Made by a program: the position numbers and the translations under genes
The notes under the pieces: model-generated
The model's input: the letters and a program-made list of their open reading frames with translations, nothing else
What the model was told of the DNA's origin: nothing
Database searches by the model: none
Shown here: in pieces, positions 45,435 through 58,379 of the stretch
Numbering within the stretch: the stretch's first letter is position 1
Layout of the letters: every line of letters begins with the position of its first letter
DNA from: Agriotes lineatus
Taxonomy: Eukaryota > Arthropoda > Insecta > Coleoptera > Elateridae
DNA length: 64,000 nucleotides
Assembly: GCA_940337035.1 (NCBI GenBank)
Contig: OW679197.1
Location: 42,910,466-42,974,465, forward strand
Direction of reading: 5' to 3'

Positions 45435-47435
45435 GGTTTTTAAATAAAAAATTGTAACAATTTCTGCACATGCGTGTGGTGTGTAATTGTTTTGATAAAT
45501 TTCACACTACTCTACTACACTACTACGAACAAAATAATAATAGATGACGTTTCAATAAAAAATATCAGTATTTTCCAAAAGAGTGATGACAAGTGCTTTT
45601 ACTTAGAAGATATAGTAACATATTACTAAAATATAAACTCTAAAGTGTAACAATTTATTCAAGGTTTATTATTTAAATTATTAATTATTAATTCTCGTTT
45701 TAGCTTCTTTACTACATTGGACAAACGTGTTTTATATTAGCGAAGTTCGAAGACAAAAGAGAAGATTCATTGATTAAAGAAAAACTAATTTCATACCGTA
45801 GCAGGCTACAAAGGTGTAGAACAAAGAAATGGAGGAGGAATTGCGTTGCTGGAATGTTACATCAAGACATAACACATGAACACTTTCTTCGAATAAACGC
45901 CGAAATCGAAAGTAAAGATACAAAAACGAAGTAGATTTTGCAATAACGATGAAATGTATATAATAATAAGTAATGATGAACACGCTTGCAATTGCCAGTG
46001 ATTTTCATATATGTAGTTAGTTGAAAAACGGCAAACAAAATTAAGAAGGTACTAATCAAAAATTATTTTCAAGAAATTATCAACAGTAATTACATAACTG
46101 GTGATAATTTTTTGATAAGTTTCACTAGATTCACGAATCTTCGTTGATATTAAGAAATCTCAGAAGTGAACGAAGCAACAAAGATGAGTGCTAATCGTTA
46201 AAATTATACAAATTTTAATACCACGAATGTAATTCGACGTGATTATCTTTTAAACAGTTCAAGTTGTAGATAGAGTTCGATGGAGCTTCCAGATGAGTGT
46301 CCTATTATTTTTAACAACTGCTGCTTACCTACTCCACTTTTAGCTAGTTGTGTTACAGCAGAAGAACGATTTGAATGGTTTGTGAAAAAATAGTAGCTGT
46401 AATCAGCTACTAGCAAATAGTCAGTGTAATTTTGATGATACTAGCAAATAGTCAGTGTAATTTTGATGCTATTGGTCGATTTGAAAGTTTTCCTCATTAC
46501 AATTGACTGATAGGACTGTTTAAAAAATAATCTTGAAAATTTAGCCAGTAGCCTGAAAATGATCGAGCCATAAAATATTTTTATTAAAAGTACCTACCTC
46601 AACGTGCCTTGCTAATTCAATGGCATACTTGGACATTCTGGATATCATCATTCAACTCAAAACTTTCCGTATTAATTAACTTCTGCATCGTGCTGTTCCC
46701 ATATCTCAACCGATAACATCCACGCTGAATTTAATCATATTCAGAATCCTTAAAATCAAGACGTTCAGTGAAAACGTATACATCTGAACACCAACGTGCT
46801 CCATATATGTATTGTAGATATTAAATATATGGTTAGCTCACGTTCGGTTATATAACATCATCAGCCATTGTCGAACACCGCGCGACACCGGCCATAAAAT
46901 TCTTTTAGATTAAACTTCTGTTATCTGCAAATCACCATTCTTCTTTAGCAGAAAGATTTGCTAAACTGGTGAGATTTACAAACACTTCAATAACCACAAA
47001 CGAGTGTTAGATTATTACCCCCTTTCTTCTATGTGGAAAGCGCTCATTTCGAAACCCCGATCCCCACCCTTGCCTCAATCGTGACGACCGTTGACTACAG
47101 TAAATTTTGCCTTCTTCTTTCCGATTGATAGCAGAGTTTCGCAAATGAAATATTTGACACGTTGAGTTAGCTCTTTTACTTCTCACTCCCGAGGAAGCCG
47201 CTTTCGGAAATGGAGGAAAGGTTGAGTTCGTGTACCTCAGCAATGAGATGGTTATAGGTAGCTTTTGACGTCGCAGTCGGCACAGAGGGGTTCATTGTGA
47301 ACATATCACAAAACGTACCCAACTCTACTTTTATCAACAGATTTAACAACAAGAAAGCATTCAAATGCAAACGTTTAAAACTAACTTTAAAACACTGCAA
47401 TGGCAATAACTTATCTGCAATAAAAAATAATTTAC
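45435..47435. other. Unassigned AT-rich DNA
   Basis: A duplicated string GATACTAGCAAATAGTCAGTGTAATTTTGATG occurs back to back at about 46405-46470. Short minus-strand frames near 45.8-46.06 kb and 47.0-47.24 kb lack motifs. Confidence 0.4.
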
Positions 47436-47449
47436 AACAAATGATCAAA

Positions 47450-48256
47450 ATGTTCACCACCTTCATTCAAGCAAGCTCGAACTCTTCCCTTAAGCCGATT
47501 TATTAATATATTCGGATTGTTATTTATTTAATTAATTTCCTCCAATATTCTGTGCCGCAGTTCATTTAGGTCATGTATTGGTTGCTAGAAAATGGAGTTC
47601 TTTAAATACGGACACAGAAAGAAATCGCATGGCGTGTGTTTCGACCGTCTGTCGAAAAATTCTCCTATCATATTTAAGGTATCATGTATTTGTGCAGTCT
47701 TGTTGGAAAAACCCAAACCTGAGTTCATCATCATGAAGATCCGAAAAAGGGCCATAAAAACTGTTCTCGATTCCTCTCCATGTAAATAACCAGGCATCGT
47801 CGGTGAAAAAAAGTGTTCTCCAATAAGTCGTCATTGAGGGTATTTAGGAATCACTGACAATATTCGACATGCTGGTGATAATCAGCTTCGTGTAATTGTG
47901 TAATTGGGATAGACATGGATGTCTCTCTTTAATATTTTGTGACAGGTGCCAATTTCCAACCGAACTTGTTGAGACAAATGGCGTACACAGGTTCGAGGAG
48001 CATCTTCCATAATCGGTTTTACATTTTTAATAACTTCTGCTATTCTTCTCGGAGGATGACTGCTGCCATTTTTGCATGAAACGGATGCAGTTCCACAAAA
48101 ATCTTCAATGCAGTGCTATAATGCAATGCAAGGTGGAAATTCCTGCCAAAACTCTTCAAAATCATAGATTGAGTACTGCCATGTTTCATCAACTCAACGG
48201 CCGTTACCAAAATAGGATTCGATCATAAAAACGTTATGTTCTGGTAGCAAAACCAT
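47450..48256 (-). pseudogene. Tc1/mariner-family transposase relic
   Basis: On the minus strand from an ATG at 48256: PEHNVFMIESYFGN (helix of the N-terminal domain), then SSHPPRRIAEVIKNV and RHLSQQVRLEIGTCHKILKR (HTH region), PNYTIT and ..IGEHFF.. leading to the central domain. Then come HTPCDFFLCPYLKN (for LTPCDFFLWGYLK, about 47600-47640) and LNELRHRILEEI, and a C-terminal LKGRVRACLNEGGEHF near 47450-47490. The order and length (about 270 aa) fit an almost complete transposase gene, but stops and shifts occur throughout. It is a different family from the 43-45 kb relics. Confidence 0.7.
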
Positions 48257-48259
48257 TTT

Positions 48260-50250
48260 AATTGAAGAGGTTGCATTACCAAATACAACTAACTGGCAGG
48301 TAGAGATTATAGACTACGTCTGACTGTCTAGAGAAGCTGGTATTCTGTAAAGAAAGATTCTGTTTTAGTTAAAATTATTAAAACACTAACGGGATACACA
48401 ATTTAGTAAATGACAACAAACCTAAAGTGAAGTTCTGTGGAAACAGCTGATGTGGTACGTTCACAATGGAGTCTTCGGCGCCGACTTCGACGTCAAATTT
48501 AAAAGAACGCCAGTTACAAAGATCAACAGAAAAACATGTAGATAATTCCACGGCATCACTGACTTTCTTAAAAGTAGCAGTTTTAAGTTATTTAATTTTT
48601 CTACTTCCAGAAAATGGAAAACCTTAAACAGTAGTATGTTTGGATGCAGTTTTATTTATTTTTTGACATATTGAATAACGACGAGGCGTGGCATAACGTT
48701 AACATTCGGAACTTTCACGAATCGGTATAGCATAATTAAAATTCATTTTTATCTATCATAGCTATGGAATATTTTCTAATTTATGAATGCAACTATAAGT
48801 CCATTATAAATGAAATAACAAGTTCGACATTTAGGAACTATTTCATAGCCATACTAGATGAAAATAATTTTTGTTCATACTTTAGCAAACCCGATCTTGT
48901 GATCTACTGGAATTGAGGAATCTGACAAAATAATTACATAATAATTAGATTATCTACACAATGTTTATTTAATTATTATGCAATACAAGTAACAAAACTT
49001 ACACCTATTTAACAAAACTTAGCAGGTGTATTTATAGACAGCAAACTCCAAATGTAAACTGGTAAACCCGTGGAAGTGAATAAAACACATATTGTAATGG
49101 TATGATGCTTACGGTAATTCTGGTTTCATTGCTAACGTACGAAGACTAAAGAAATATTAAAATAGGCCCAGAATTGGTATTGTATTTATTACAATAATAT
49201 GAGTCACTAGTAAACATTGATAACTACATAAGACACAACTGTAATTTAATTAACAGTTAGTAATTGAATATAGCAGTATCGTCGGGGTTGCGTTCAGCTT
49301 GTATTCAATATTTGTGTTTGGTATGGCAAATGTAGCTAATGTGTGATGACTGACAGATTAATTGTGTAACGTCAAGACACGATCATGAATGCGCTGAAGT
49401 ACAAAGATGTTTCGAAGCGTTACAGAAGTTTTATGCAGCGGAAACCGGAAGTGGATTTGACGAGCAAGCAAGAAGCAAAAGCATGTTGGCGTCCCTTTTA
49501 ACTTGATAAAAATAAATTCCAGGTTAGCCAAAAAACCTGATTATTTGAATTGCATTGTTATTATTTAACTGAGGTGAACTGTTTAACTGTTGGTTTATTT
49601 GTGTACAAAATACTCTGGATTTCTGTGACTCGAACAGTTTTGTTTACAGTCAAATATTTGAGGTTATCTGTCATTCGTTAAGATCGAGCATTTGCTATAC
49701 AATGGTAAAATCTATACTGTGTAACAAGCTAACCCTGTAGATACTCGAGTCTCAATAGCTAGCCAGCGCAAACCTTTAAATAAGTTGCCAATGGTTAAAA
49801 TATAGAAGGAAACATACCTTTATTGCAATAAAGCTTAATTGAATAGTCATAATTTTTAATAAGCCCAAGAGGAGGCAAATAACAATAAAATTGTACTGTC
49901 GTGCGTTATTTATTTATTTAATTACATAATATTACAATATAACTTCTCTTTCCTTGATTACAGACTAGGTTATCATCTTTTTGTAGATATATACGAACTG
50001 CTGGGAAACTGGCCAGTTTTAAGATATTGCCCAATGTGTTAAATGAAACTGGTGTTAAATATTCATAAATAAGTTTTTCGGTCCTATTATCTGTAAATTC
50101 TTGGCATTTTTGAAAATTCCTTCTGTGTTTTTGTTTTCTTAATATTCAACAAGATGAATAATTTTACAATAAATTCGTGAAATGTACAATAGCTAGATAC
50201 TACAGGCATTGATTTGGCATTAAGACTTTCTTATCTATTAATTGTGAAGT
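48260..50250. other. Unassigned AT-rich DNA
   Basis: A 38-codon frame starting at 49387 (MNALKYKDVSKRY..) has ordinary protein-like composition but no support. No repeats with clear ends. Confidence 0.4.
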
Positions 50251-50254
50251 CAGC

Positions 50255-50262
50255 GAAATTTC
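50255..50262. repeat. hAT target-site duplication, left copy
   Basis: GAAATTTC, a perfect palindrome, repeated at 50939-50946. Confidence 0.8.
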
Positions 50263-50938
50263 CAGAGCTGGAACGAATCCTCTAAAATTGGATTGGATTC
50301 ACGGATCCGAATATTCAAGAATAATTCGAATCACTGATACCAAGTTCGTTTTGTATATTAAAAAAATATTCGAATCGCAGTATTCGCATCCTTTTTTCAG
50401 ATTATATATCCGAATCCTTAGTTTAATCTCCGAATTATTAATATTAATATAATACACATTTACAGTTATTTTTTATTTTACTATGATGTTGATGAGACCT
50501 AAACTAGTGCTTAATTATGTAAGTATTGACCAATTCAATAAAATAATTAATAAATTGCACTTTATTGTAGAATTAGAGTCTACAATCAACAAAGTTAAAA
50601 AGGCGAAAACAACTGTAAATATAATCAGATTAGAAATATGTTACTTCTTGTTCGCTCTTTACATGGCTAAAATTTCAAAGTTTTCGAGAAAGATCCTGAT
50701 TCCGTCAACGGAAGTAAAACAATGCACAACGAATACACAAAAGTATCTGAACCGCAAAAAGTATTCGTGTCATAAATAAAGCATTCAAATCATTTTGCGA
50801 TTGAAATCCAACGTGAGTATTCCAATACGAATGCTTTTTCATTTGTTTGCCGAATCGGGATTACGAATCGTTTTTTGCTAAAGTATCCGAATACCTCTTA
50901 CGAATCCTCAAAAAGTATTCGAATCATACCCAGCTCTG
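50263..50938. mobile_element. hAT-type MITE, 676 bp, with ATTCGAAT subterminal motifs
   Basis: Starts CAGAGCTGGAACGAATCC and ends ..GAATCATACCCAGCTCTG. Both flanks are GAAATTTC. Both ends are rich in CGAAT/ATTCG motifs, likely transposase binding sites. A 98-codon frame (50483-50779) lies in the AT-rich centre and shows no transposase motif. CAGAGCTGG ends with an 8-bp duplication fit hAT. Confidence 0.85.
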
Positions 50939-50946
50939 GAAATTTC

Positions 50947-52605
50947 CAGTATCGATACTAAAATACTTATACAGTATCGTTTTACCCATTCATGTCGAAT
51001 ATTATGCCAGTCTTTTACATAAAAGCTAGTTACCGAAGTTGGTAACGTAGTTTTCACGTTTTTCAATATTGTCAAGTATTCGCCTTCACACATTTCATAG
51101 GCTAATTTGTATGTAATGTAAATGCACTATATCATAAAATGACCCTATGGGATGCAACATTCTGATTACTAATTAATAAAATATGTAAAAACGGGATTGT
51201 AATTGTCAAACAATGGTCCCGTTTTTGGGTTTATTATTATTTTGGGAAAGTCCCGAACGTTAACATTAAGCCACGTTTCGTCGGGATTCTATTTTTTTAA
51301 GAATTCTGCATTCGGAAGTTTAGACACGTCCTTATTATTTTTCTGTACAAAAGGTTCTGTAACACTTTACGTCTCAAAGAAATTCTTGTAATGACAAGCG
51401 CTAAAATGTAATAAGGCCGAAACATCACAATACAAAACAACTGTACAAAATCAACGAGAACCGATATTTTTATATCGATATGACCGACTTCAATTTATAA
51501 CTGTGTACTCAAGTTCTCGAAACTTTTACTGCGTCAGTGATTTTATCTTGTTCTACGGAGGCGCATGCTAAGAATCCAGTTTTTTCAGATCGACTTTCGC
51601 ATCTACATTCTTGCACATTGAAGACAAACTTGTAAAGGTATAAAAATTTAGCTTTTAGCTAGTGTTTTCATTTATATCTAAAGTGTTTAAAAATAGAAAA
51701 CAAAAAATCCATTTGCATAACCGTACTAAAGATTTACACTTCAAGTAATTTTTTCTTCAATTAGTTTTTCCAGTAAGGAGCGGAGGTGCACGTGCATTAA
51801 TAGGTTTCGAGAATTAAATCGAATAAAAAGTAATAAACTGTGACTAAACAAGCTTTGAACTCTTTTCTTCAAGGATTATGGGAACTACGTCGTATGCAAA
51901 TAATTATCTAATTTGGGTTCCCTAAAAAATATCAGTATGCTTTTCTAGTAAAAATATAAATATGCAACAGTTTCACGAAAAAATTGCCTTTATCAATACA
52001 ATTAAATTAATACATTAAAATTAATAAAATTACTTGGTGTTTGTTGTGATAAATATCGAATTATAAAAAGTATTAAAACGCCACGAGAAACCTTTAAGAT
52101 TATTATTTTAAGGATATATTTTCGATATTTCTTTTGAAACTATTATTATACTATCACTTGAGATGTTAGTTAACCTTGATTCAGATGCAGAATAATGCCG
52201 AACGTTCGCTGTCGCGTGTCGCATGTCTTGAAATTCAAAGCAATTTATTAATATTTAGAAACTAGCGGAAAGCTCGATATTAAAAATTTGTATATAAAAT
52301 AAAATATTTTCTTATTAGAAAAATACAACAATTATGCATTTTCAACGAAATCATAATGTAAACACTTGCAACTTAGTTAAAATTAATAGACAAATATTTG
52401 GAGAAAAGCAGCAATTTGAGCTGTACTCTTAAATGGAGCATACTCTACAACAAACACTCGTAATAGAAATTTTTATATGCGGTCGAATGACATGAGATTA
52501 CATTATGTGAGAGCGTAAACCATAGCGGGTGAATTAACAGTAGTGGAGTACCGCGCATATATTGGACGAGTAGCAGAAACAGTTGGTGAAGCACGAGCAG
52601 ATCAC
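50947..52605. other. Unassigned AT-rich DNA
   Basis: Nothing recognised. Frames such as 51203-51391 and 50908-51093 lack motifs and partly overlap the repeat edge. Confidence 0.45.
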
Positions 52606-52612
52606 AGAATAC

Positions 52613-52830
52613 CTGGAGATCACGACTGCATCTTCACAAGGTAATTCCAGCTCCGGACGAGTTGGTCGAAAGCTTCGAACTAGCTTTTGCGCGACTTTCA
52701 AAGTAGTAAAGGGTGCAGCCAACACAAAAAGAGCCATGATGAAGATGTTGATATAATCCTGTAAACAAATAAACCCATACGAAGCGAGAAGATGAGATAA
52801 TTGCTAAATTGTACCTTGCATAGCTAAAAC
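52613..52830 (-). CDS. Possible host exon(s), membrane-like
   Basis: On the minus strand a good acceptor (TTTATTTGTTTACAG) precedes 52758. From there one frame reads DYINIFIMALFVLAAPFTTL, a hydrophobic helix, then a basic and a Pro-rich segment, ending at a possible donor (CTCCAG/GTATTC) at 52613. A short upstream exon (SFGVAPVLAMQ, about 52819-52852) with a donor GCAAG/GTACA would join in a different frame, so the two readings conflict. No family is recognised. The base composition is more balanced than the neighbourhood. Confidence 0.22.
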
Positions 52831-52859
52831 TGGGGCAACTCCAAAGGAGCTGAGGCAAT

Positions 52860-54185
52860 GATAATCAACTTTAAGGCAAGGAAGAGGTGATATGGCAGTC
52901 ATCCCAGTGAGGACTTTATGGTGGCTTTACCAAGGCTCGACACGGCTGCAGGTCAATTTCCGTCAAAAGCATTCCAGGCATTTGATTGAAAATGGATTAC
53001 AGCTCCGTCGTTTAGTGACTCAGCTAAAACCTACATACATTTTAAGATTACATGGACCATTATTAGTGTAGTAATTAATTAGGTTGTAGATTTACAGCTT
53101 TTTTATGTATTTCGCGGTGTTTTGTATACGATTTCCCCCGCAAAAGTGCCATGTGACGTGACCGCTTTGCTTTTGTTTATAACCACTATTTAAACCAATG
53201 TGACAAATTTGCAGCGAGCCAGTTTAGAAAACAATTGATAACCGCTTTTGGAGGCGGCTAATTTCGAGTATAAAAACAATTGAGAAGATGTTATCATCAC
53301 CTAGAATCTGTTAACGTAAGAACTATATCGGTCTAACTTCGAATTAATTAATTAGCGTAGAAACTACGTCAATTTAAGTCTTCAAATTTTAGAACGCAGT
53401 GGTGTGCGTTTGAGCAGTGGCGTAGCGCACGGTAGGAGAAACATGTTTTTTTATGTCATTAAATTATCTCGCGGAATTGTGAAGTGTTTGTTATCAAAAA
53501 TTGTTAGTCTCTTCTTTTAACCCCCAAAATTCATAGTAATTAACGGAGTAAATCAGTCCTTTGATTTTTGTTTTAAATCCTATGAACCCACGAAATAAAT
53601 ACAGATTGTTGTTTGTGATTTGAGAAATTAACGATTTTTATTAAATTGCTTATTTATGAACTCTGAGGTACAATATTTTACTTATGTCATGCTATACCAT
53701 CATAGAGTTGTAACGTAAATAAGTTGTGCTTGTGATATTTTGATTATCAAAGCATTTCCCAACATTTTTTTAGCATTTACAGTTAGATAAAGCAAGTATA
53801 GCCCATATTGGATCTATAGCAGCAAGCGCTTCCAGTATTTATTTGTGTGCAGTCACTATCAGCATATAAGGGTTTGGTTAATTATTAGGTAATTTAAAAA
53901 TAAAGAGGAATATTTAAGGTAGTATAAATAATTGAAAACAATCTGGGTCTATTAGAAATTATAATAAAAGTCAATCACTCATCCAATAATATGAAATTAA
54001 CAATTGTGCCGGTTTTAGAAAATTAGATGATTCTCACATTAACCTAAGCAGTAAAAGCTACTTAAATTGTTACACAGTTTAAAAGTTGATAGAGAACGTA
54101 AATATAAGGCTTCGTAGTCTAAAGTTTTGCGATTTAATAATTTATTGAAGGTGTTGCATGTAAATTCGGTATAGAATTAAGTATT
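52860..54185. other. Unassigned AT-rich DNA
   Basis: GAGCAGTGGCGTAGCGCACGG at about 53413 resembles a hAT end (CAGTGGCGTAGC), but no partner was found. Otherwise no features. Confidence 0.4.
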
Positions 54186-54190
54186 AAAAA

Positions 54191-54607
54191 TCAAAAAGGG
54201 CTTTACTCAGAACTTCCCTCGCAAGCGGAAGTTTTGAAACTAAAAATTTTTAAGGTGTACATCCTGTATACGTTGGGTCCAAAATACGCATATTTTCGTA
54301 AACTGTAAAAACCTGAGCTATGTGCAAAGTTAAAGAAAAAATAGACAACATTTAGTTTTTTAAGGTATTTGCCCTGTATACATTTGACCGGAATTATATT
54401 CGGTTTCGTGCCAGGTAGACATTTAATCCGCATGCAAAATATAATTTTTCTCCAACAAGTAGGTTTTGAACTGTACCGTAAACAGACAGACAGACAGACG
54501 GGCAGACATGCAGACAGAATTGACCCTGACACGTGAAGATCTGAAAAAATCCAGGAAGGTGATTTTTACGATTACTATCAGTCCTTCGTATTCTAGACGA
54601 TGGAAGT
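54191..54607 (+). mobile_element. Helentron-like non-autonomous element, subfamily B, third copy
   Basis: Starts TC after an A run. The subterminal AACTTCCCTCGC (54211) is followed by an (ACAG)n array with interruptions at about 54482-54510 and a conserved ACACGTGAAGATCTGAAAAA. It ends at a weakened hairpin GTCCTTCGTATTC..GATGGAAG (about 54581-54606). The 5' portion matches the inverse of 22827-22857. A minus-strand frame here is an artefact. Confidence 0.5.
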
Positions 54608-54609
54608 AA

Positions 54610-55565
54610 ATATTGAAATAAATTTTTAAAATTTAAATGATATATCCAGGTACCTAAATTATTTATATGTTACGAAATATAAATTATTGCAAATTATATT
54701 ACGCGGTAATCAGATGGTTTAGCCAGACTGTCCCAATCTCGTACTATAACAACCAGCTGATGTCATCATAGAGAAGAGAATAACCTTCAAGTTTATGGAA
54801 TATGAAGACATAACGGGGGAAACACAAGGCAATCACGTGATCAAGTGATTTGTCTGTTGCAAATCTGCTTTAGTTACACAGTGATCATTTACAGCCTTAA
54901 TAAAAATTATTTTCAATGCTCAGAATTTTATGATAATATAATAAAAAAGAATTGTCTTAAGAACATGTCCGAAATGTCACATTTCCGAAAGTACTAACTG
55001 AAGAGACGTCATAGCTGCATGGCTGCATTTTTACCTAATATAAGAATAATGTCATTCCATTGTTTTTAACATTTTTGTTGTTAGCAGTTTTGTGCTAAAA
55101 AAGTGTTGAGAATGTTTTAACCTTGTGAATATGGTTTACTTTTTTATTATCCGTGTATTATTTACGTAGAACCACACCCTAGAGCTAAAATATAAAAAAC
55201 GGTTGCATGTTTACTGAATAACATAATTTTCCTTTGGGGTATTGTGTAGTAGTATTCCACTGGTTTTAGCGGTATTTCTAATGTGTCGCTATCGCTATTT
55301 ATTCACAAAAATTAATTAATAAATGTCAGTATTTTCAGTGTGAAATGAATGCTTAGGATTCTCACAATTGTGTCTAATTTAAACGAATCTCTATTTACCT
55401 AACACTATACTGAACGAGTTTTGGACACTCTATATGTAGAGAATGGATACACTTATCCAGATATTGACAACACATTGTTTTTACAAAAAACCACAGAGTT
55501 AAGATATTTTATGTAATTACAATTTAAACAGTAATAACAGTTATTTAACCAACAAGTATGTTAAT
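54610..55565. other. Unassigned AT-rich DNA
   Basis: No motif, tail or inverted end recognised. Confidence 0.45.
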
Positions 55566-55570
55566 GAAGG

Positions 55571-55648
55571 TGATTAATAATCGAAACTGTTTAAAGCACG
55601 AACGAGCGATAGCGAGTGAGTGTCTTTAATAGTTGAGATTATTAATCG
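55571..55648. repeat. Foldback with CGAGCGATAGCGAG centre
   Basis: GATTAATAATC at 55571 and GATTATTAATC at 55638 are inverted copies. The match continues imperfectly inward for about 28 bp to a centre containing GAACGAGCGATAGCGAGTGAG. Such centres occur in some insect repeat ends. Confidence 0.5.
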
Positions 55649-55778
55649 CCCATTAACAAACGAGTTGATTACAAAATTTTTTCGTTGACCGCAAAATCTT
55701 TTTTTGTGGCGAAAAATTTGATTAATACAACTAACCTCCATGCAAAATATCATCAAAACGCCAAAATCACAGAAACAA

Positions 55779-55920
55779 TTAATGAAAAAGAGTGTATTAA
55801 TCAAAAACAGTGTATTAATAGATCTATTAATCCATCCTTTTTAAAAAACAGTTAATTAATGAAAAAGAGTGTATTAATCAAAAACAGTGTATTAATGACG
55901 TCTATTAATCCATCCTTTTT
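55779..55920. repeat. 77-bp tandem duplication
   Basis: The unit TTAATGAAAAAGAGTGTATT..CATCCTTTTT occurs at 55779-55855 and again from 55856 with very few changes (AGATC versus GACGTC). Confidence 0.75.
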
Positions 55921-56214
55921 TGAGAAAAATAATTCATTAATATTGAAATTAACAAGCGGTCAACGAAAAAAGTATTAAATGCATTGGTAATGAGATGCAA
56001 AAAGCAGTAATTAGACGGATAAAGGCACGCATAAGCAAAGTATATTTCAGAGGGTTTGAATTTGAAGTTTGAGTAAGGTAATATAATTAAAATGATAGGG
56101 GTGTGGATATTGAAAGCCAGACCAAACGAAATTAATCGACACAAAAGCTTTGTTACTAATACGCACACCACCAAGCACCAACGAAGCCACTAAGTGGCCT
56201 CTTAAAAAACATGT

Positions 56215-56391
56215 AACTACGATCAGCACACAGCTCACGCGACGGCCACACTGAATTTCTCTTTTAGCTGACGTTACCAACCCGTGACGTCAGAGAGATG
56301 AGACCTGTGCCAGCAGCTTTTTGCAGACTGAGGACGGCATTATTTTCAAAACTTCTATAGAAGTAGTTCTAAGAAGTAAGATTTATTACTG
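56215..56391. repeat. Left arm of a long inverted repeat pair
   Basis: About 175 bp, from AACTACGATCAGCACACAGC to CTAAGAAGTAAGATTTA, repeated inverted at 60575-60743 with only scattered differences. Together the arms bracket about 4.2 kb. Confidence 0.7.
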
Positions 56392-56639
56392 AATTGGTCG
56401 AGACGTCGTATCTTGTAAATTCAATAATACAAGAAAGGCGGCGAGAATTGTAACGTGTAACGTGAGGTACCTACAAGTGCCTCACTAGGCGTGTAATAAA
56501 ATTCTTGTATTAAATGTGCATTGTTGTTATGTGAGGTCTGCATTAAATTTCTGAATCTGTCAGAGGTGCCCCGTAGTAGTCAGACGTCTTGTTGGAAACC
56601 TTATGATGATCATGAACTGCGTTCTGCTTAGAATTATTT

Positions 56640-57335
56640 CAGCTTCTTTTGTGCAAGGTCCGTCTATAAACACCTTGCTGTAGTTATATCGTGGTGTATA
56701 AATCCAGTAGGTTTTATGTAAGTGGCAAATCCAATCACTGAGAGAGCGCTTGTTTGGATTCCCAAAGCAAGTTCTGGACCATTAAATGGCTCGATTGATC
56801 TTTGTCCTGCAAGTTCATTGGCTGCTTCAATTTCACAGTTACCTGGCACCCAGGGCAGCCCCACAGTTTTACTCAGCCAGGTCATTGAATTCTTCAAAAT
56901 ATTCCCAGTCTGATCACTCTGATGAATATAGCCAATGCAAAATTCTTGGACTTAGACCCCATGACTTGTCACACATTCGTCGAACTACTGTTAGTATAGT
57001 TTCAGATTTCCTGACAGATTTTCCAATTTGTTGGTTTCGGGTAAGTTGGTAGTCTAGAATAATCCTCAAATGCTTACTTCTCCCGACAAATTGATTTCAG
57101 AGATTTTCTAAGCACTCTACATTCTTTCTTCGAGTAAATGTAACTATTGTGGATTGCCTTCTCCATCGGTTCACCTATTTACGTTCAGACTTCGTTTCAT
57201 ACATATCGCTTCCCCTAAGATGATCAGGTCATCTATGTATCCTAAGGGAGTAAATCTTTCATTATTGAGGGTTCTCAGCAGTCCATCCATGACGAGGTTC
57301 CATATAATTACTTCGAAGTAATACGAAATAAATTT
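56640..57335 (-). pseudogene. RT and RNase H relic of a non-LTR retrotransposon (I/R1-like)
   Basis: On the minus strand from 57335: a Tyr-Ile-Asp-Asp-Leu-Ile-Ile-Leu block at the place of YADDxxxL (about 57215-57240), then ILDYQLTRNQQIGKS (for LGVxLDxxLxWxxHI) and RRMCDKSWGLSPRILHWLY (for RRxxGxxWGLxPxxxxWLY). Further on comes an RNase H part VGLPWVPGNCEIEAANELAG (for VxLxWVPGHxGIxGNExADELA, about 56800-56860), then FNGPELALGI. RT-linker-RNase H order fits I/R1/Jockey-group elements with an RNase H domain. Many stops. Confidence 0.6.
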
Positions 57336-57339
57336 TAGG

Positions 57340-58370
57340 AGATCTATCAACTAGTAAGAGCCGCTCAAAGTTCGCAGAAAGACAATAAAATCACAAATAC
57401 AACAGTGAAACCAAGCGAGAATATAATACTGTACTTTGCGATAAGGGTGTTTATCATCACCATTAGTTTTTAATATACAGAGTGGCCATTAATAAAGTAA
57501 TAACTTTTTTATCCGCGACCAAGGAATTGAGCTATGCCAAAGAAAGCAAAATTGAATACTAGCAACAATGCAAAATGCATTACATAAACCATAGTTTATC
57601 TTACGACATTTTCGATTCGAAACTCGTATGAATAAAGAAGATTATAGTTTATCTTTGTAGTATTTTTTACAAATTATTGTTAAGACTTAAGAGTGAAATA
57701 TTACAAAAACATTTAAGAGCATTCGCAGTAAACTAAGCAACAAATGAAACGAGGGATTAAACTAAACTAATAGAAAATTAAATAACGTTAATACGTATCA
57801 ATCCAATATATTTACTAAACGTAACTAAGTTCTTCTTTGAACAAACCTACCAGTCTTGTAAGTAGTAAAGTTCGGGCACTTCATTCCCTGTAGGAACATG
57901 GCCTGAGACAAGGCGAGTCAGAGTCGCCGACATACTTATTTGAGGAGCATGTTAGATCATCTTTAAGTCCTGTCGTCATTTTAAATTTTGGGCTCGATCC
58001 GGCCCTGCCTGTTCTCTGCTTTGAAGGCATTTTAGGCATTTGTACCTCGCGGTCCGTTTATCGGTTAAAATTAATTCAGATAGTCACGCTTTGTTAGCAG
58101 AATTTCATTTTTAAATTCACCCTTTGTTCTTTGTTGCCTGCAAGGCGGATGCAGATTAGCTTTTCCCAGTATTTCGTTAGTTCGAGACATTTAACCTTCG
58201 AGTCCCGTGTGAATTGTCCAGTCAGCTGTCCTACGATTCTGTTGAAATTTTCCGTTACCTTCCTTCGTCTTCGCATATGCAAGAAAAGGATGCATATAGG
58301 ACGCGTTGGTAGCCGTTGGCTTTAGCCGCAGTTTGAAATTCAGTCCCGACCCGATCTTGCAGTATACAGA
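57340..58370. other. Unassigned DNA
   Basis: AT-rich up to about 57880, then more balanced. Opposed frames at 58094-58282 and 58131-58325 have no motif. The right part grades into the repeat described next. Confidence 0.35.
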
Positions 58371-58379
58371 ACGTATTCT

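Noticed and set aside
54203..54532. 109-codon minus-strand frame with repeated Cys-Leu-Ser
   Set aside because: It is made by the ACAG microsatellite read in one frame inside a Helentron-like element.
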